Source: Chionis minor (lineage: Eukaryota > Chordata > Aves > Charadriiformes > Chionididae). Taken from it: 64,000 nt of DNA. Numbering within the stretch: the first letter of the stretch is position 1; the number at the start of each line of letters is the position of its first letter. The position numbers and the translations under genes were made by a program. The stretch spans positions 727,901 through 791,900 of the forward strand of contig VZSF01001143.1 in the NCBI GenBank assembly GCA_013398295.1, read 5' to 3'. The notes below the pieces were generated by a model that did no database searches, had not been told where the DNA came from, and saw only the letters and a list, made by a program, of their open reading frames with translations. Below are positions 1 to 10,689 of this stretch, piece after piece.

Positions 1-30
1 ATTAGGTTTATCTAATATCTGTGGGGTTTA

Positions 31-70
31 GTTGGTTGGTTGGTTGGTTAGTCGGTTGGTTGGTTTTTTT
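31..70. repeat. (GGTT)n microsatellite
   Basis: Tandem GGTT units, interrupted once by TAGTC near 49-53 and running into a short T-run. A simple sequence repeat with no sign of function. Confidence 0.85.
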
Positions 71-2590
71 GGCAGGGTTTCTTTTAACCCAGATAGGGTC
101 ACCGACCCAGTTCACCACACTGCTCTGCTGTCAGCTACCCACCTGCGATGGTGTGGGTGGGGAGAAGAGGAGGTGGAGATGTCTGATTACATTGCTTTAG
201 CTACCAGGAAAAATGGCCATAGGAACAAAGCCAAAACCACCTCCTGAAGCAACCTATTTAATTTTCCTACTTAGACAGGGACACAACAACTTCAAAGCCC
301 CTAACTTAAGCACCTTAGTTAGGTGGAAGAGAATAGGCACTTCCACAGCTACATACAAATTTGAGCTGGTTTGATTCACCTTTCAGAGATGCCTCCATTA
401 CTGCTGTGACTGCAGAAGGACACTTTGGTGAGGTGCCTGGTGCCAGGAGGTACCACTGTATCTGCAGTGGTGGCTCCCAGCTGTATCTGAGCTGAGACTC
501 CTGTTACAGATACTGAATTGAGTGCAATCTCCACAAAATCCCATGTTGATCTATTCCTCCTTCCCAGCCACATGCTGAAAGCATTGAACTGCATTTTTCC
601 TCCTTTCTCTATTTCCCTTACTTTCTCTTTCTTAATGCAGATAGGCAGTCGAAGAGGATGATTTCATTGGTTTTATTGTTTACAGGTCATGTTAATTTTT
701 AACCTGCTTGCCACTGTGACTTGTTTGGTGAGGTCTGGGTTTTGCAAACTTCTCTTAAGTCTCAGCTGTCACGCACTGAAGGGTGCTTTTGTGGTGGTGT
801 TGTGTGGTAAGCAGTTAGACAAATGTCTTGGAGAAACTCTATGTTTCTAATGGAAACAAACGGTAGAAAAGACCAGTCTCTGTATTCTCTCAATTCAGCT
901 GTCCTCACAGTTGGTACTGGATGCTTCTTTCCAGTGTATATCTTATTTTGTGCAGGTTCAAGTGTTCCTGATGATGAGACTTCCCTTATTTTATTTTCTT
1001 TCATGTTGAATGCATTATTACTGCAAATGAATTTTACTCTTTGTTTCAAGATGCATATCCCAAAGATCTTTATTTCCTGCTCCAAAAAGAAAAACCATGG
1101 CTTTGGGCAGTCAGCCTGTGTAAAGCACAGTTTTAACGGTTTTATTGTTCCCCACAGATTATGACCTCTCTGAAGTCTCTCTGAATTCCTGAATCTCCTC
1201 CTACTATTAACACTGTGACTGAAGTTGGGCTCTACAGTCTAAGGAGTCACCCAGGAATCCTGGTCATTGTGATATATTGCATTTATCTTGTCTCCTTCTT
1301 TGATGAGTGCCAAGCAGTAATTTTAAACCTTTCCTACCGTAACAGCAAGACAGGTTTTCATCTGGAGTTGAGTCCCTCCAAAATACATCCAAGCTCAAGT
1401 AATCAAAAGAATGAGGGAATGGAGTATTGAGGAGCAAATGTAGGGGCACGGGGGGTTTCAGAGTCTTCCTTCTCATTATACCGCCAAAAAGCACTATTGT
1501 AATGAGAGAAATTAATTCTTGACTTCTTTTCTACTTAAAACACCAGTTCAGAGGGTGGCTTTAAATGAATGTCAGCAGCAGCAGATTCAGGGTGAATTTA
1601 AAGCATTGGTTTGAGAAACTTGACCCCTGTGGCAGAAAAGTTGAGTTCCTAAACTGTGAAGTGTCCGAAATATGGACTCATATCTCTGTCTGATTTTATG
1701 AAATAAGACCAACATTCTTTACCATGTTTGTAAGATACTTTGGATCAAGGCTGCCATGAATATGCCAAGTATTAAATTAGACTTATTTAGGTAACCCTTC
1801 TCCTCCCTAACCTTCTTTTCTTCCTTCTAGTTTTGGGCATCTTGTAGCTACCAGTGACCCAGCTAGGATCTGCCATGTAATATTGCATGGCAAGCTCTGA
1901 GAAACACTGAGTGTAGACACTGTTTGGAAATAAGCCAAAATTGCCAAGCTCAGATGATTTATAAAAAGTTAGCTTTTTATGTACTTTTAAATTTTTTTTT
2001 CCTTTCAAAACAATCAGATCCTTTTGGAGCATGAGAAACAAAAACTGCAGCACTAGTTAATCCTATGAAAACTTCCCTTTGGCGATGCCTTCCTGAAGTA
2101 AAACACTGTCCCCCAAAACTGGTTTCCAGAAGGAAAATGTTCTCAGACGGCCATGCAGATAATATGAAAACATGTTTTTTGGAAACATTTGCAGGCAAAA
2201 AACCCTCAAAGGATCTCCTTGCTGCTCTGGTTGCTGGACAATTCTAGTGTGGAAGGAGGGCAAAATCCAGTTTTGCCCATGCCAATGCCAGTCCCAGTCC
2301 CAGTCACCCTCAGCCTACACCCACAGCAGAACCTTGGCCCATTTTTACAGTGGGTGTAACATGTCCCCAGCTGGCACAGCTGTGCCAAGGGCTGCAGTTT
2401 GCTCTTTGCCTTCTGTATGGATGGACACGTCAGGGAGAGTGAAGTGAGCCATGTGCACCCCGAGGGATGGATAGGGCATGAGGCTGAAGTGGAAGGGATA
2501 ACAGAAAACTGCTTAGAAATCGAGAGAAGTTCTGTATGTTATGAACCTGATTTGTTAAATTACCCACAGATTTTATTTTGCATTCAAAAA
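71..2590. other. Noncoding stretch, no gene recognised
   Basis: The longest open frame is 113 codons on the plus strand (823-1164) and is matched by a 107-codon frame on the opposite strand over the same bases. Neither has recognisable motifs or convincing splice borders. A minor CCAGTC tandem lies at about 2281-2308. T-rich and A-rich patches occur around 1960-2010. I see no exon, RNA gene or transposon boundary here. Confidence 0.6.
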
Positions 2591-2619
2591 TGGACTCCTT
2601 CCTGACTAGAAAATTATCT

Positions 2620-2940
2620 ATTTGAAGTCTAAATGACTTTGAGATTAAACTAAAAATTAGATTTCTGGATTTTAAAATTCCATTTTAATTGAATGTTGGA
2701 GCCCTTTGGAATTTACAGAAGCTGAAGCTCTCTGAAGCCAAATGGCAGACATATTATTTGAAATGTGATGACGAATTTGTCCTTAATTTTATCCAATTAT
2801 ATTAAGAGGTCTTTCTGTTACAAAGCATTAAAAAGCACTACTAAGGCCAGAGAGGTGCTAGTGAAATCTTTTTTCTGTCATGTGGAGCCCTGTACAGAAT
2901 TGCGTGGGCTTAAATAAAATGTATCTTGATAGTTTACCTT
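2620..2940. promoter_or_regulatory. Candidate conserved noncoding element (AT-rich)
   Basis: The stretch is AT-rich without simple repeats and carries many homeodomain-type half sites (TTTTAATTG, CCAATTA, CTTAATT). It lacks any open frame of note. Vertebrate developmental enhancers often look like this, but motif density alone is weak evidence and nothing could be aligned here. Confidence 0.22.
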
Positions 2941-3674
2941 AAAACTCTCTGTCCTTTTCCTCAGTTCAGCTGAATCCTATGAAATAGATACGCAGCTTGA
3001 AGAAGTTCTTCACACCCCCACAAATGCTAAAAATGGCCCTGATACAACATGTATTTATGTAACAAAATCATCTGCATTAATATCTTCCTTTCCTTTCTGC
3101 AAGAAGCACAGGAGGGACCCAGGCTGACACATTTTCACGCAGCCCCTTCCATTCTTCTCCTTGCATTTGGGGCAGCAGGGACAAGCCATGTTTTCCCTTA
3201 AAAAGCAGGCCATTGAATAAGCAGGAATATGACGTGACTATTAATAGGGTGTTTGGCCGCAAACTCACAGCCCAAGCTTTTGGGCTCTCTCCCTTTGAAT
3301 ATTTGGTACCCTGTTATGGATCAAAATTGCTTGGTAACAAGAGTTCTGGTTACTGTTGTTATCCTGATCTTCCACAATAAAGAGGGCATTAAGAACAAAA
3401 CACTTCCTCTACTTTTACTGAAAAGCCAATAGACCGGCTGGCTGATGGGATCAAACGCGATGTATGGAGCTCTTAACCTCTTATTCACATCTGGAAGAAC
3501 GAAGAGAACAATGTCCCCACTTGGCAGCTGTTTGCTGTCCCATTTGTCACCATCGCCTTCAGGTGGTCTTCTGCTCTCTAGATCACAGGCTTTCTCTTGG
3601 CCTCCCAGGGCTGGCTCCCCAGGCTGAGATGGAGGAACACTGTCAGGAAGGGGAAGAAGAGTGAATTATAGCTA

Positions 3675-3692
3675 CTGCTGCTGCTGCTGCTG
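3675..3692. repeat. (CTG)6 trinucleotide repeat
   Basis: Six perfect CTG units. It is not inside a supported coding frame. Confidence 0.9.
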
Positions 3693-3712
3693 GCAATAGG
3701 GTTAGAGAAAGT

Positions 3713-3750
3713 CTTGGGTAACCCTGCTGAAAGCCTTGGGTAACCCTGCT
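3713..3750. repeat. 22-bp direct tandem duplication, partial second copy
   Basis: The segment CTTGGGTAACCCTGCT at 3713-3728 recurs exactly at 3735-3750, giving a 22-bp period and 1.7 copies. Each copy contains the short palindrome GGGTAACCC. Probably a replication-slippage duplication. Confidence 0.85.
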
Positions 3751-4194
3751 ATGTTTAGCATCACCAAAATACCTGGGAAAACCAACAGCCAACAAGCCTC
3801 CCCGTTTTTCATATGGAGACTTAGGTGCCAGCTGCGCTGTTCTCCTACGGATGCTGACAGCCAAAGGTGCCACAGCCATCCCTCGTGCCGCGGCTCACCC
3901 GGATGGCTCCCAGCTGTGAGCCGGCTCCTTGGCAGGCTGTATCACTCCCAAGGGGCTGTCCCAAAGAACGACCTCTTAAGCCTGTTAAACCAAGCCTCGC
4001 CGCCTCAGCCTGCTGCCTGTTGAGGAAATGAGTCCTGACCAGCAGCAGCGAGAATCAAACCAATATTCTCGGTAGCAGCTGTAAACTCGATAAGCTCCCC
4101 GTCCTCCTTTCTCTCCTCCCGCCCTGTCCCTCCCTTTGGTGTTGAAAAGAAGGCAGAGACATGCTGAGAGAAGCAGCGCAGCGCTCTGTTTGCA

Positions 4195-4680
4195 GGATAA
4201 TATGCAGACCACATGTATGTATTAAAGGCTGTATGGAGTTATAATGAGCCAGGAGCATTTAAATGCAAGCCAAGGGGAATTTGCTATTCTGTGTGGGCAG
4301 ATTTCAATTGTAAGGTTGGCAGCTCTGGTATCCTGTTCTCTAATGCCATGGGATGAGAAAAAATAGGCTTTTCTTTCAGAGCAGTTGATTATTGAATCCG
4401 CACCAGCTGTTCACCCTAATCCAAGCTTTCTGTGCTTGCTCCTTGTAATAGAGGCATCCCTCATCCCTCCATCCATCCATCCATCTCCCTGCTCTCGTTT
4501 TCGTGGCTCTTTTGTAATCTTTCAGAAAGGTGGTTAGCAGATATCAGCCATCTAAAGCGACATAAGCATCAGTACCAGGCAAGGGTTATAACTAATTAAC
4601 GAGAGAAGAAAGGCACCCCCAGCCATATATTGAAACTCAAATTATATTTCATATCCACTGCAAGATGGGAAAAAAGCCAT
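4195..4680. promoter_or_regulatory. Candidate enhancer-like noncoding element
   Basis: Visible motifs are a palindrome GCATTTAAATGC (4255-4266, resembling a POU-dimer site), an E-box CAGCTG (4404-4409), a bicoid/OTX-type core TAATCC (4417-4422) and a homeodomain core TAATTA (4593-4598). They sit in non-repetitive DNA without open frames. A small CATC microsatellite (4461-4490) interrupts it. The regulatory role is inferred from motif clustering only. Cross-species conservation would decide it. Confidence 0.28.
4461..4490. repeat. (CATC)n microsatellite
   Basis: Imperfect CATC/CCAT tandem units, about seven copies including the degenerate flanks. Confidence 0.75.
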
Positions 4681-4861
4681 CATGAATCAGAAGGCAGAGA
4701 ACCATTTTTTAACAGTGACACCTGACTCTGTGCCCAGCAAACCGTGTGGGATCAGAGCTGGAGCAAGTCCTAAGCCAGTACAGAGCGGCGGATCTCCCTC
4801 CCGCCCCACCGCAAGCCGAGAGACCTACACCCAGGCATGCAGCAGCAGTAAAGGAAATTTA

Positions 4862-4913
4862 TCTTTTTTTTTTCCCCCTTTTTTTTTTTCTTTATTTTTT
4901 TTTCTTTTTTTTT
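4862..4913. repeat. Homopyrimidine tract, T-rich with one C5 block
   Basis: About 50 bases that are almost purely T and C, with a single A near 4894. Low-complexity DNA. Such purine/pyrimidine strand bias can form triplex structures, but no specific role is indicated. Confidence 0.8.
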
Positions 4914-5130
4914 CATAATAAAGGGGGAGGAAGGGGTGAGATAAGAAGTGAGTTCCTTCTGGGTGCTTCTCACTCAGCCTGCAATGTTATGTAAGGCTGG
5001 CACAGCTAATGCCTGCTTAGCTTTGCCATCAGCCCGGCTGTTTCATCCCTGCTACACAATTATTTCATCAGTCTCTCCTACTAGACATCATAGGCTATTG
5101 CGATTAGTCACATTTATTAGGATAGCAGCT

Positions 5131-5145
5131 AAAAAAAAAAAAAAA
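5131..5145. repeat. A15 homopolymer
   Basis: A run of fifteen A. No retroposon body was recognised upstream, so I call it a homopolymer and not an SINE or LINE tail. Confidence 0.8.
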
Positions 5146-5149
5146 GAAC

Positions 5150-6168
5150 AAGCACAGGGGCCGAGTTGCAGAAGGGACTGGGTGAACATGGCTCCAAGTT
5201 GTCCCTGCCCCAGAGACATTCAGATCTCCTGGAGGAGGAGGACAAAGGACGAGGGTGTGACACACAGGATCCAAAAGAGGGGTGTGAAAGCAGCAGGAGA
5301 AATGCTGTTTCCATGAAGAGCTTTGGCAGGGGAGGGTGAGTTTAAGTGGGAATGAGCCAACTGGGAATAAAAAGCAGCAGCAGAAAGGACATTGTACAGG
5401 AAAGCAGGGTGGAGAAAAAGGTAAACCAGCAAGTGACAAGCTGAAGAACAGAGGTTGATGGTGGGGAAAAAAGGAGAGTTTGCTCAAAGAGGCAGCCAGC
5501 ACAGCAGATCCTCCCTGTCTGCGTGTCTCCTGCCTGTTTTGTCTGCTGCTGCACATTTTGGCCCTCTGTCCAATTCCCTCACAGTGTTTCTCTGCCTGAA
5601 AGATGCCTCCTTTCCTGCTCGCTGTGTCCTCCTGGGCTCGGAGGATTACCCCACGCTTTGTGAAAGGGCAGCCTGTCGCCTCCTCTCTGGAAATCTTTGT
5701 GGAGTTGCAAAGACTGAGTGTAATGCCAGAACCATGCAAAATGCTCAGCTGCATTAGCACTAAGGATTGTATGTTCAGGTTTGGAAAACACAGATCTGGG
5801 ATGCTCTGAGACATGGTGGGGAAAGGACTGTATGACCTGAGAAGGAAATGACAGACAGGCATGTACAATTGCATTCCTGTATGTTTTAGGCACATAGAGG
5901 GACAAATGAGCCCTTGAAGTGACTACTTGAATTCCAGGAGCTAGAGATGTTAAATGGTGTGTGTGACAGCTAACAATTTAAATCAGTATATCTGGACAAT
6001 TTACAAATAAATCTCCATAAGGAATTGGCTTGGCAACTCATTAGCTGACAGATGTTAGTATAAAAAGAGGGCTAAATGTGATTCTTGGATGAGTAGAGAG
6101 GGGAAAAATAACTTGCAGTAATGTGATTTTTCCTTTGCAAATGGCATTGGTGACACTTTTGTTGGACT
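5150..6168. other. Noncoding stretch upstream of the solo LTR
   Basis: The longest frame in the window (263 codons, minus strand, 5104-5895) crosses this stretch. It reads poly-Phe through the A15 tract and Ser/Pro/Cys-rich low complexity elsewhere, because the plus strand is purine-rich. No domain is recognisable. The last part, 5940-6060, is AT-rich and repeat-free. Confidence 0.55.
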
Positions 6169-6173
6169 ACTGG
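6169..6173. repeat. Target-site duplication ACTGG, left copy
   Basis: The five bases before the LTR terminus match 6971-6975 exactly. A 5-bp duplication is typical of ERVL-like (class III) and some other avian retroviral integrations. Confidence 0.85.
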
Positions 6174-6318
6174 TGCCATGGTTTGGGCTGGACTGGCTAC
6201 CAAAATGAATGACAGATGCCCTCTTTTAACTTCTATGCTCAGAATGAGAGAGAGATAAAATAGGAAAGAGAGAGAAATAAGAAAGAGAGACTTATGAGTT
6301 GAAGAGAAAGTAAACAAC

Positions 6319-6324
6319 TTTAAT
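6319..6324 (-). terminator. LTR polyadenylation signal ATTAAA
   Basis: ATTAAA on the minus strand, about 270 bases downstream of the TATA box and followed by a pyrimidine-rich stretch. Together with the TATA box it brackets a plausible R region. Confidence 0.5.
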
Positions 6325-6596
6325 GAAATATTATTAATAAAATAATAGAAAGAAAAGATAATAATATTAATAAGAAAAGAATGAAATGCACACAATATAT
6401 ACAAAACCAATATGGAGCTCCCAAGATGATGATCATGTCACTGGCTGGCACTGGGAAAGTCTCAGACTGGACTCAGCAATGGCTGGGAGCTGGATTCCAG
6501 ATCTAGATTTAGGAGCGCACGTATTGGGATCAATAGACAGAGTCCTCCCCAGACACCGGCCATTGAAGAAAGAGCCTGACCACTTTGATCCCTCAG

Positions 6597-6604
6597 CTTT
6601 TATA
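6597..6604 (-). promoter_or_regulatory. LTR TATA box
   Basis: TATAAAAG on the minus strand, about 370 bases inside the 5' end of the LTR as transcribed. This is a usual position for a U3 promoter. Confidence 0.65.
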
Positions 6605-6970
6605 CTGAGCGTGAAGCAGATGGGATGGAATACCCTGTTGGTCAGTTTGGGGGCACCATCCTCTCGGCTCCTCCCCGCAGCTGCGACCCCTCTACGCTCT
6701 TCTGCCTCCGGCCCTCCAAGGGGGCACACAGCAAAGTCGGCTGGCCTTGGCTGTTATGGGAATAAGTATAAGCAAGAGCCTCTCTGCATCCCATCCCTTA
6801 GCATTAACTATAAACATCAGACCTTAACTCTGCTAGAAGAGGACACTGAAAAACAGAGTCTTCTGAAAAACTCTCTTCCTTTCAGAGAGTTCAGTTGTTT
6901 AGAAGAGGCTTAACTGAAAAGTAAAATTACTGAACAGAAAGTTGGTTCTGTTTTACCTCAAACCAGGTCA

Positions 6971-6975
6971 ACTGG
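6971..6975. repeat. Target-site duplication ACTGG, right copy
   Basis: Exact match to 6169-6173, directly after the terminal CA of the LTR. Confidence 0.85.
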
Positions 6976-8179
6976 GTAATGCTCAAGTGTCCACATTTTC
7001 AGCAGAATATTGACAAAAATATGAGGTTGCAGAAAAGAGTTCTGAAAGGACTGAGAAAATTAGAATGTAATTTCAGATAATACTTTCTAGTAAAAGACCA
7101 GAGTGCTTAACCTGTTACGTTTATGGAAAAGAAGACTGAGAAGTGGCTTGATTACAGTGTGAGTACCTTCATGGTGAGAAAATACCGGGTATTAAAGACC
7201 TCTTTAATTTAGTGGAGAAAAGCATAGTAAGAAACAATAGTTGCCAGCTGAAGCTGACCAGAGAAATTGAAATGAGAAATTAGGCATAATTTGTTTTTTA
7301 ACAGTAGGAATGATTTCTGACTGAACAAATTTTAAGTGCCAAATTCTTCACCTTTGGATGTGTCGGAGGAGGACTAAGCTCCTTTCTGAAAGGTTCAGTT
7401 AAATACACATTTTTTGTGATTCACTGCAGATGATATTGGGTGAAAGTTGACAGTTTGTGATATAATTTGGCGGTCTTTTTTGCCTAGAACTCCATGAACA
7501 GCCTATGTATCCATAAGAGCTCAAAGCTGTTTACTCTACCCACTTTATCTGATCATTTCCTCCTTTACCAGCTTATAGGTAGAAAGCTGATGGATCTGTA
7601 CACATTTGTATAGCAGTTAGCCCAAATCCTGGAGATCCTCCAATTCACATGCTAAATAGCTGTAATTAAAAGTTAAAACACTCACAGCCTCAGTTTCAAT
7701 CAAGACTGACTTCCAAGGATATTTTTTTGGGCTGACAGGAGGAACAGGAAGATAGATATGAAGGTTATATGAGTTGGGTAAAAATTGGACAGAAGTGTTG
7801 ATTTGACAAAGTGGAAAGTAGCTTGAATCTGGCACTCAGCAGGTACCTAAAACGGTTAAAATTGACAAACAGTTCTTTGCAAGTACTGTCAGAGGGTGGC
7901 TGATAGGGTGTTGGGAACTGTTTGGTGTAGAGTAGATGACGTCTGGACTCTTCTGGCTTAAACAAGTATTACAAGAAATCTGCAGTCATGACTGGATTCA
8001 GTAATTCAGTCGCTTCGAGTCATACGGTCCTAAAGCATCTGCCGCTGGGCTGTGTTGGTATGCACCAGCAGGAGCTCTCATCCTAATGCAGCAAACACGT
8101 TTGTTTGGACCAGTGTGTCTCCCATGGCTGTGGGCACTCTCTGAGTAGTCTAACAAGGGAGCTGATTGGTGTGAATCTT

Positions 8180-8640
8180 GGTGTCAACAACAAATAAGGG
8201 CAAATTTATCCCAAATTTAGAGCCAGTGAGTTTAACAGTCACAGTATTTTATAGGACTGCTGAAAATGAACTGCAGCTGCCAGGCTGTTTGTCGTAGCAA
8301 CTTCTACCACCCCATGGTTCCGGTCAAAAAAAAAGGGAAGGAACATCCCATTCAAGCAAAAGCCTGGTACAAAGCCTGCCCAAACGTGAATCAACGTGGA
8401 GCCCTTTAAACACTGTGGCCCAGCCCCACTTGTGGCAAATTTACCCCATGATGAATCAGTGCTAAAATTGTCACATCTCAGAAGCCTGTCTTTCTGCGCA
8501 CAGCCTGCTCCTTTCTCATGCTTTCAAATGCACAGCCGGGCCGTTTTGTACACAGCTGCCATGGTGTGATTGGCTTTGTGTTTATGCCTCAAGCTTTGCC
8601 TCTCTGTTTCTGCATCCGCAGCCTCGGTCTATTTTATGTC
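8180..8640. promoter_or_regulatory. Candidate conserved noncoding element
   Basis: Repeat-free DNA of even composition, with an A9 run at about 8326-8334 and paired E-box/PstI-like CAGCTG and CTGCAG motifs near 8275. There is no open frame until the last 120 bases. The call is based on texture and is weak without an alignment. Confidence 0.15.
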
Positions 8641-9813
8641 ATCCTAGCTGGAACGCCTGCGAGACGAACGTCCCCTTCAGCCGCACCTGAGGGCATCGCG
8701 GCTGCAGTGACACCGTGCCTCATTTTTCTGATTGAGTCTGGGGGCTGCTGTGGGGCGAGGGGTTGTCCTCCTATTCGCCAGCCTGCCTATTCCCACCCAG
8801 CACCCCCCCAGGTGCAGCTGGGCTGTGGGTCTCGGGGTGCCGGTCTCCGGCAGCTCTGCCGCTGCGTCCTGTCCATCATCTGGGGAAGGTGCTGATGCAG
8901 CATGGCAGGGGACAGACAGCCTGACAGACACAGTGTGGCACCCGGCCCTGGCACCCCGCAGCTCCCGGCTCTCTTCACATGGGCATCACAGGTTCGGATC
9001 TGAGCCCGCAGCTGTGGTGCAGACCCTGTGTGGTAACATGGGTGTAAATCAGGAGCAGCGGTTTTGAAGTGGGTGATGCCGCATTGGTGTGGAGTGGTGG
9101 TATGGGGGAGAGTGGCTTTGGTTGCAGAGAGGGAGAGAGGGGAGAAAGGGAGGGAGCGCTAAGGTAACCACAGAAACATGGTATCCTTGGATATTAGCAA
9201 TCATGACCTACTTCTGGGTATTCACTCACTTTTTTAGTGCTGTTGACAAAGGAGGAGTAAGATGGAGGGCATAAAGCTCTGGGGGGAAAAAAGGAGATCT
9301 TTCCATCATTTTCTAGGATCAGGATTATTCATGATAATATTCCACTAATGTAAATCTTTAACAGTTTTATTCCCTTGCACATCATACTGTTTTCATTCCT
9401 GCTTTGTATACTATAGAAAGTAATTTAATAATACATTACTGAAATATAATTGACAGAGCTGTATTGTTATGTCTGCGGTGTAGATTGGAGTGACTGACTG
9501 GGGTGTCATTGTGCATGTATGATCTAGCTGCTGCCAGTGGTGTTAATCTTGGTCTGCGTTTGATTTAGATTAGAGAGAAACCCTTCTTCACACGTGGTAC
9601 CTGAGCCTGCAGGGCTCCTAGTGACCCTGCTGCAACTCAGGAGAGATCTTCACTAATATCAGTAATTACTGCTGTAAATGCAGGAAAAAACAGGCCCTGG
9701 GCTTTAGTGAGATACGGAGAATTTATACTAGTATGTAACTGAGAGCAACTGAGTCTGTCTATTTCATGCCAGATTAAATACCTCTTTCAGACCAAAAAAC
9801 ACATGACAAGGAA

Positions 9814-9838
9814 AATGACTGTGGAATTCACAGTCATT
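9814..9838. repeat. Short inverted repeat
   Basis: AATGACTGTG (9814-9823) and its complement CACAGTCATT (9829-9838) flank a 5-base loop GAATT. No flanking duplication marks it as a transposon. Confidence 0.8.
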
Positions 9839-10539
9839 CCTAAACTATCAAAGGGGAGGGCTTTATTGATAAACAAAAGCAGATGGGAAGACAAGAACGC
9901 TGCCTGCTTTTGAGCAGTAAATGTGCATTGTAAAGAGTGGAAAACACGTAATTTAGGGCTTCAACTGAACACTATTAAAGCTTTCACTTCAGTGGACCAT
10001 GGACCACTGTAGTTCAAAAATCTGGTGTGTTAATAAAGACATAAACTGAGGTCTAAATCCATAACTTTATCTTCTAGTTTTCTTTCACTTTTGACAATTC
10101 TGTAAAAAAAAATAAAAAATTACTAATGAATCAGGACTTGTCAAGGTGTTTTTAATATTTTTCTCAGCTGCAGTGCCTTCCTGCATACACAGTCTCAAGC
10201 ATTTAGACTATGCTGGCAAAATGAAACAGAAAGAAAAGAATCTGAAAGTCAATGGTAGTTAAAGTGTAGCTTTCCATCATGTTAGCTAAAGATACTAACA
10301 TAACTTTGCCTGAATTCTATTCCATTATTGAGTACTGGAATTGGTACTGCTGCCTTCTCTACAAATTGAAATCCGCAGGTGTTTTATGGCTGTATCTCCT
10401 GCAAACCTTGAATATCAACAGCAGGGTACTCACTAAAGACACGGCTTGAAGAAATCCTGGATAGCCCTTCACCTACAACAGACATGGCTCAAGCCATGTT
10501 GTTAATTCTTGGGAGAGTAAATGACGGGCTCACATTTAA

Positions 10540-10685
10540 CTGTTTCCATTTTATGGGTGGGAAACTTGTACTAGATGTAGGCTAGGTAATCTACCTAATG
10601 CCACACAATGATTCATTTTTCAGAACTGAGTAAAAATTCATGAATTCCCAGTCTGACAGAGTGCAAGGCTGAACCCTTGACTTTA
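10540..10685 (-). mobile_element. MIR (CORE-SINE) relic
   Basis: The segment reads like the reverse complement of MIR. CCATTTTATGGGTGGGAAACT corresponds to the MIR stretch that reads as a CCCATTTTACAGATGAGGAA-type motif in this orientation. It is followed at the expected spacing by a CCACACA block and then by a weaker match around 10640-10670. Divergence is high, as expected for an element older than the amniote radiation. Identification is from memory of the family consensus. Confidence 0.5.
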
Positions 10686-10689
10686 CAGG

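Larger units (their letters stand above)
2945..4190. other. Noncoding stretch with small tandem repeats
   Basis: No gene recognised. A short inverted repeat, AGCCCAA-GCTT-TTGGGCT, lies at 3269-3286. Open frames near 3445-4214 occur on both strands, overlap one another and have no supporting motifs, as expected for GC-moderate noncoding DNA. Confidence 0.55.
6174..6970 (-). mobile_element. Solo LTR of an endogenous retrovirus, probably ERVL-like
   Basis: The 797-bp unit starts TG and ends CA. It is bounded by exact ACTGG duplications, so its ends are defined by sequence. The termini form an imperfect inverted repeat (TGCCATGGTTTG against TGACCTGGTTTG, 10 of 12 bases). Read on the minus strand, it has a TATAAAAG promoter box (plus coordinates 6597-6604), then an ATTAAA polyadenylation signal (6319-6324), then a TCTC-rich stretch before the 3' terminus. 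No gag, pol or env sequence is present, so it is the product of recombination between two LTRs. A 175-codon frame on the plus strand (6386-6913) is antisense to it and is not a gene. Family assignment rests on the 5-bp duplication and layout and needs a repeat-library search. Confidence 0.85.
6976..10539. other. Noncoding stretch, AT-rich with one GC-rich patch
   Basis: No gene recognised. The GC-rich patch at about 8640-9070 carries overlapping frames on both strands (up to 125 codons at 8518-8895), none with a motif. A perfect 10-bp inverted repeat with a 5-base loop lies at 9814-9838. The segment 9320-9480 is AT-rich and repeat-free. Confidence 0.55.

Noticed and set aside
5104..5895. Longest open frame in the window, 263 codons, minus strand
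   Set aside because: It includes a poly-Phe run from the A15 tract and Ser/Pro/Cys-rich low complexity, has no recognisable domain or splice borders, and is explained by purine richness of the plus strand.
6386..6913. 175-codon plus-strand frame
   Set aside because: It lies entirely antisense to the solo LTR.
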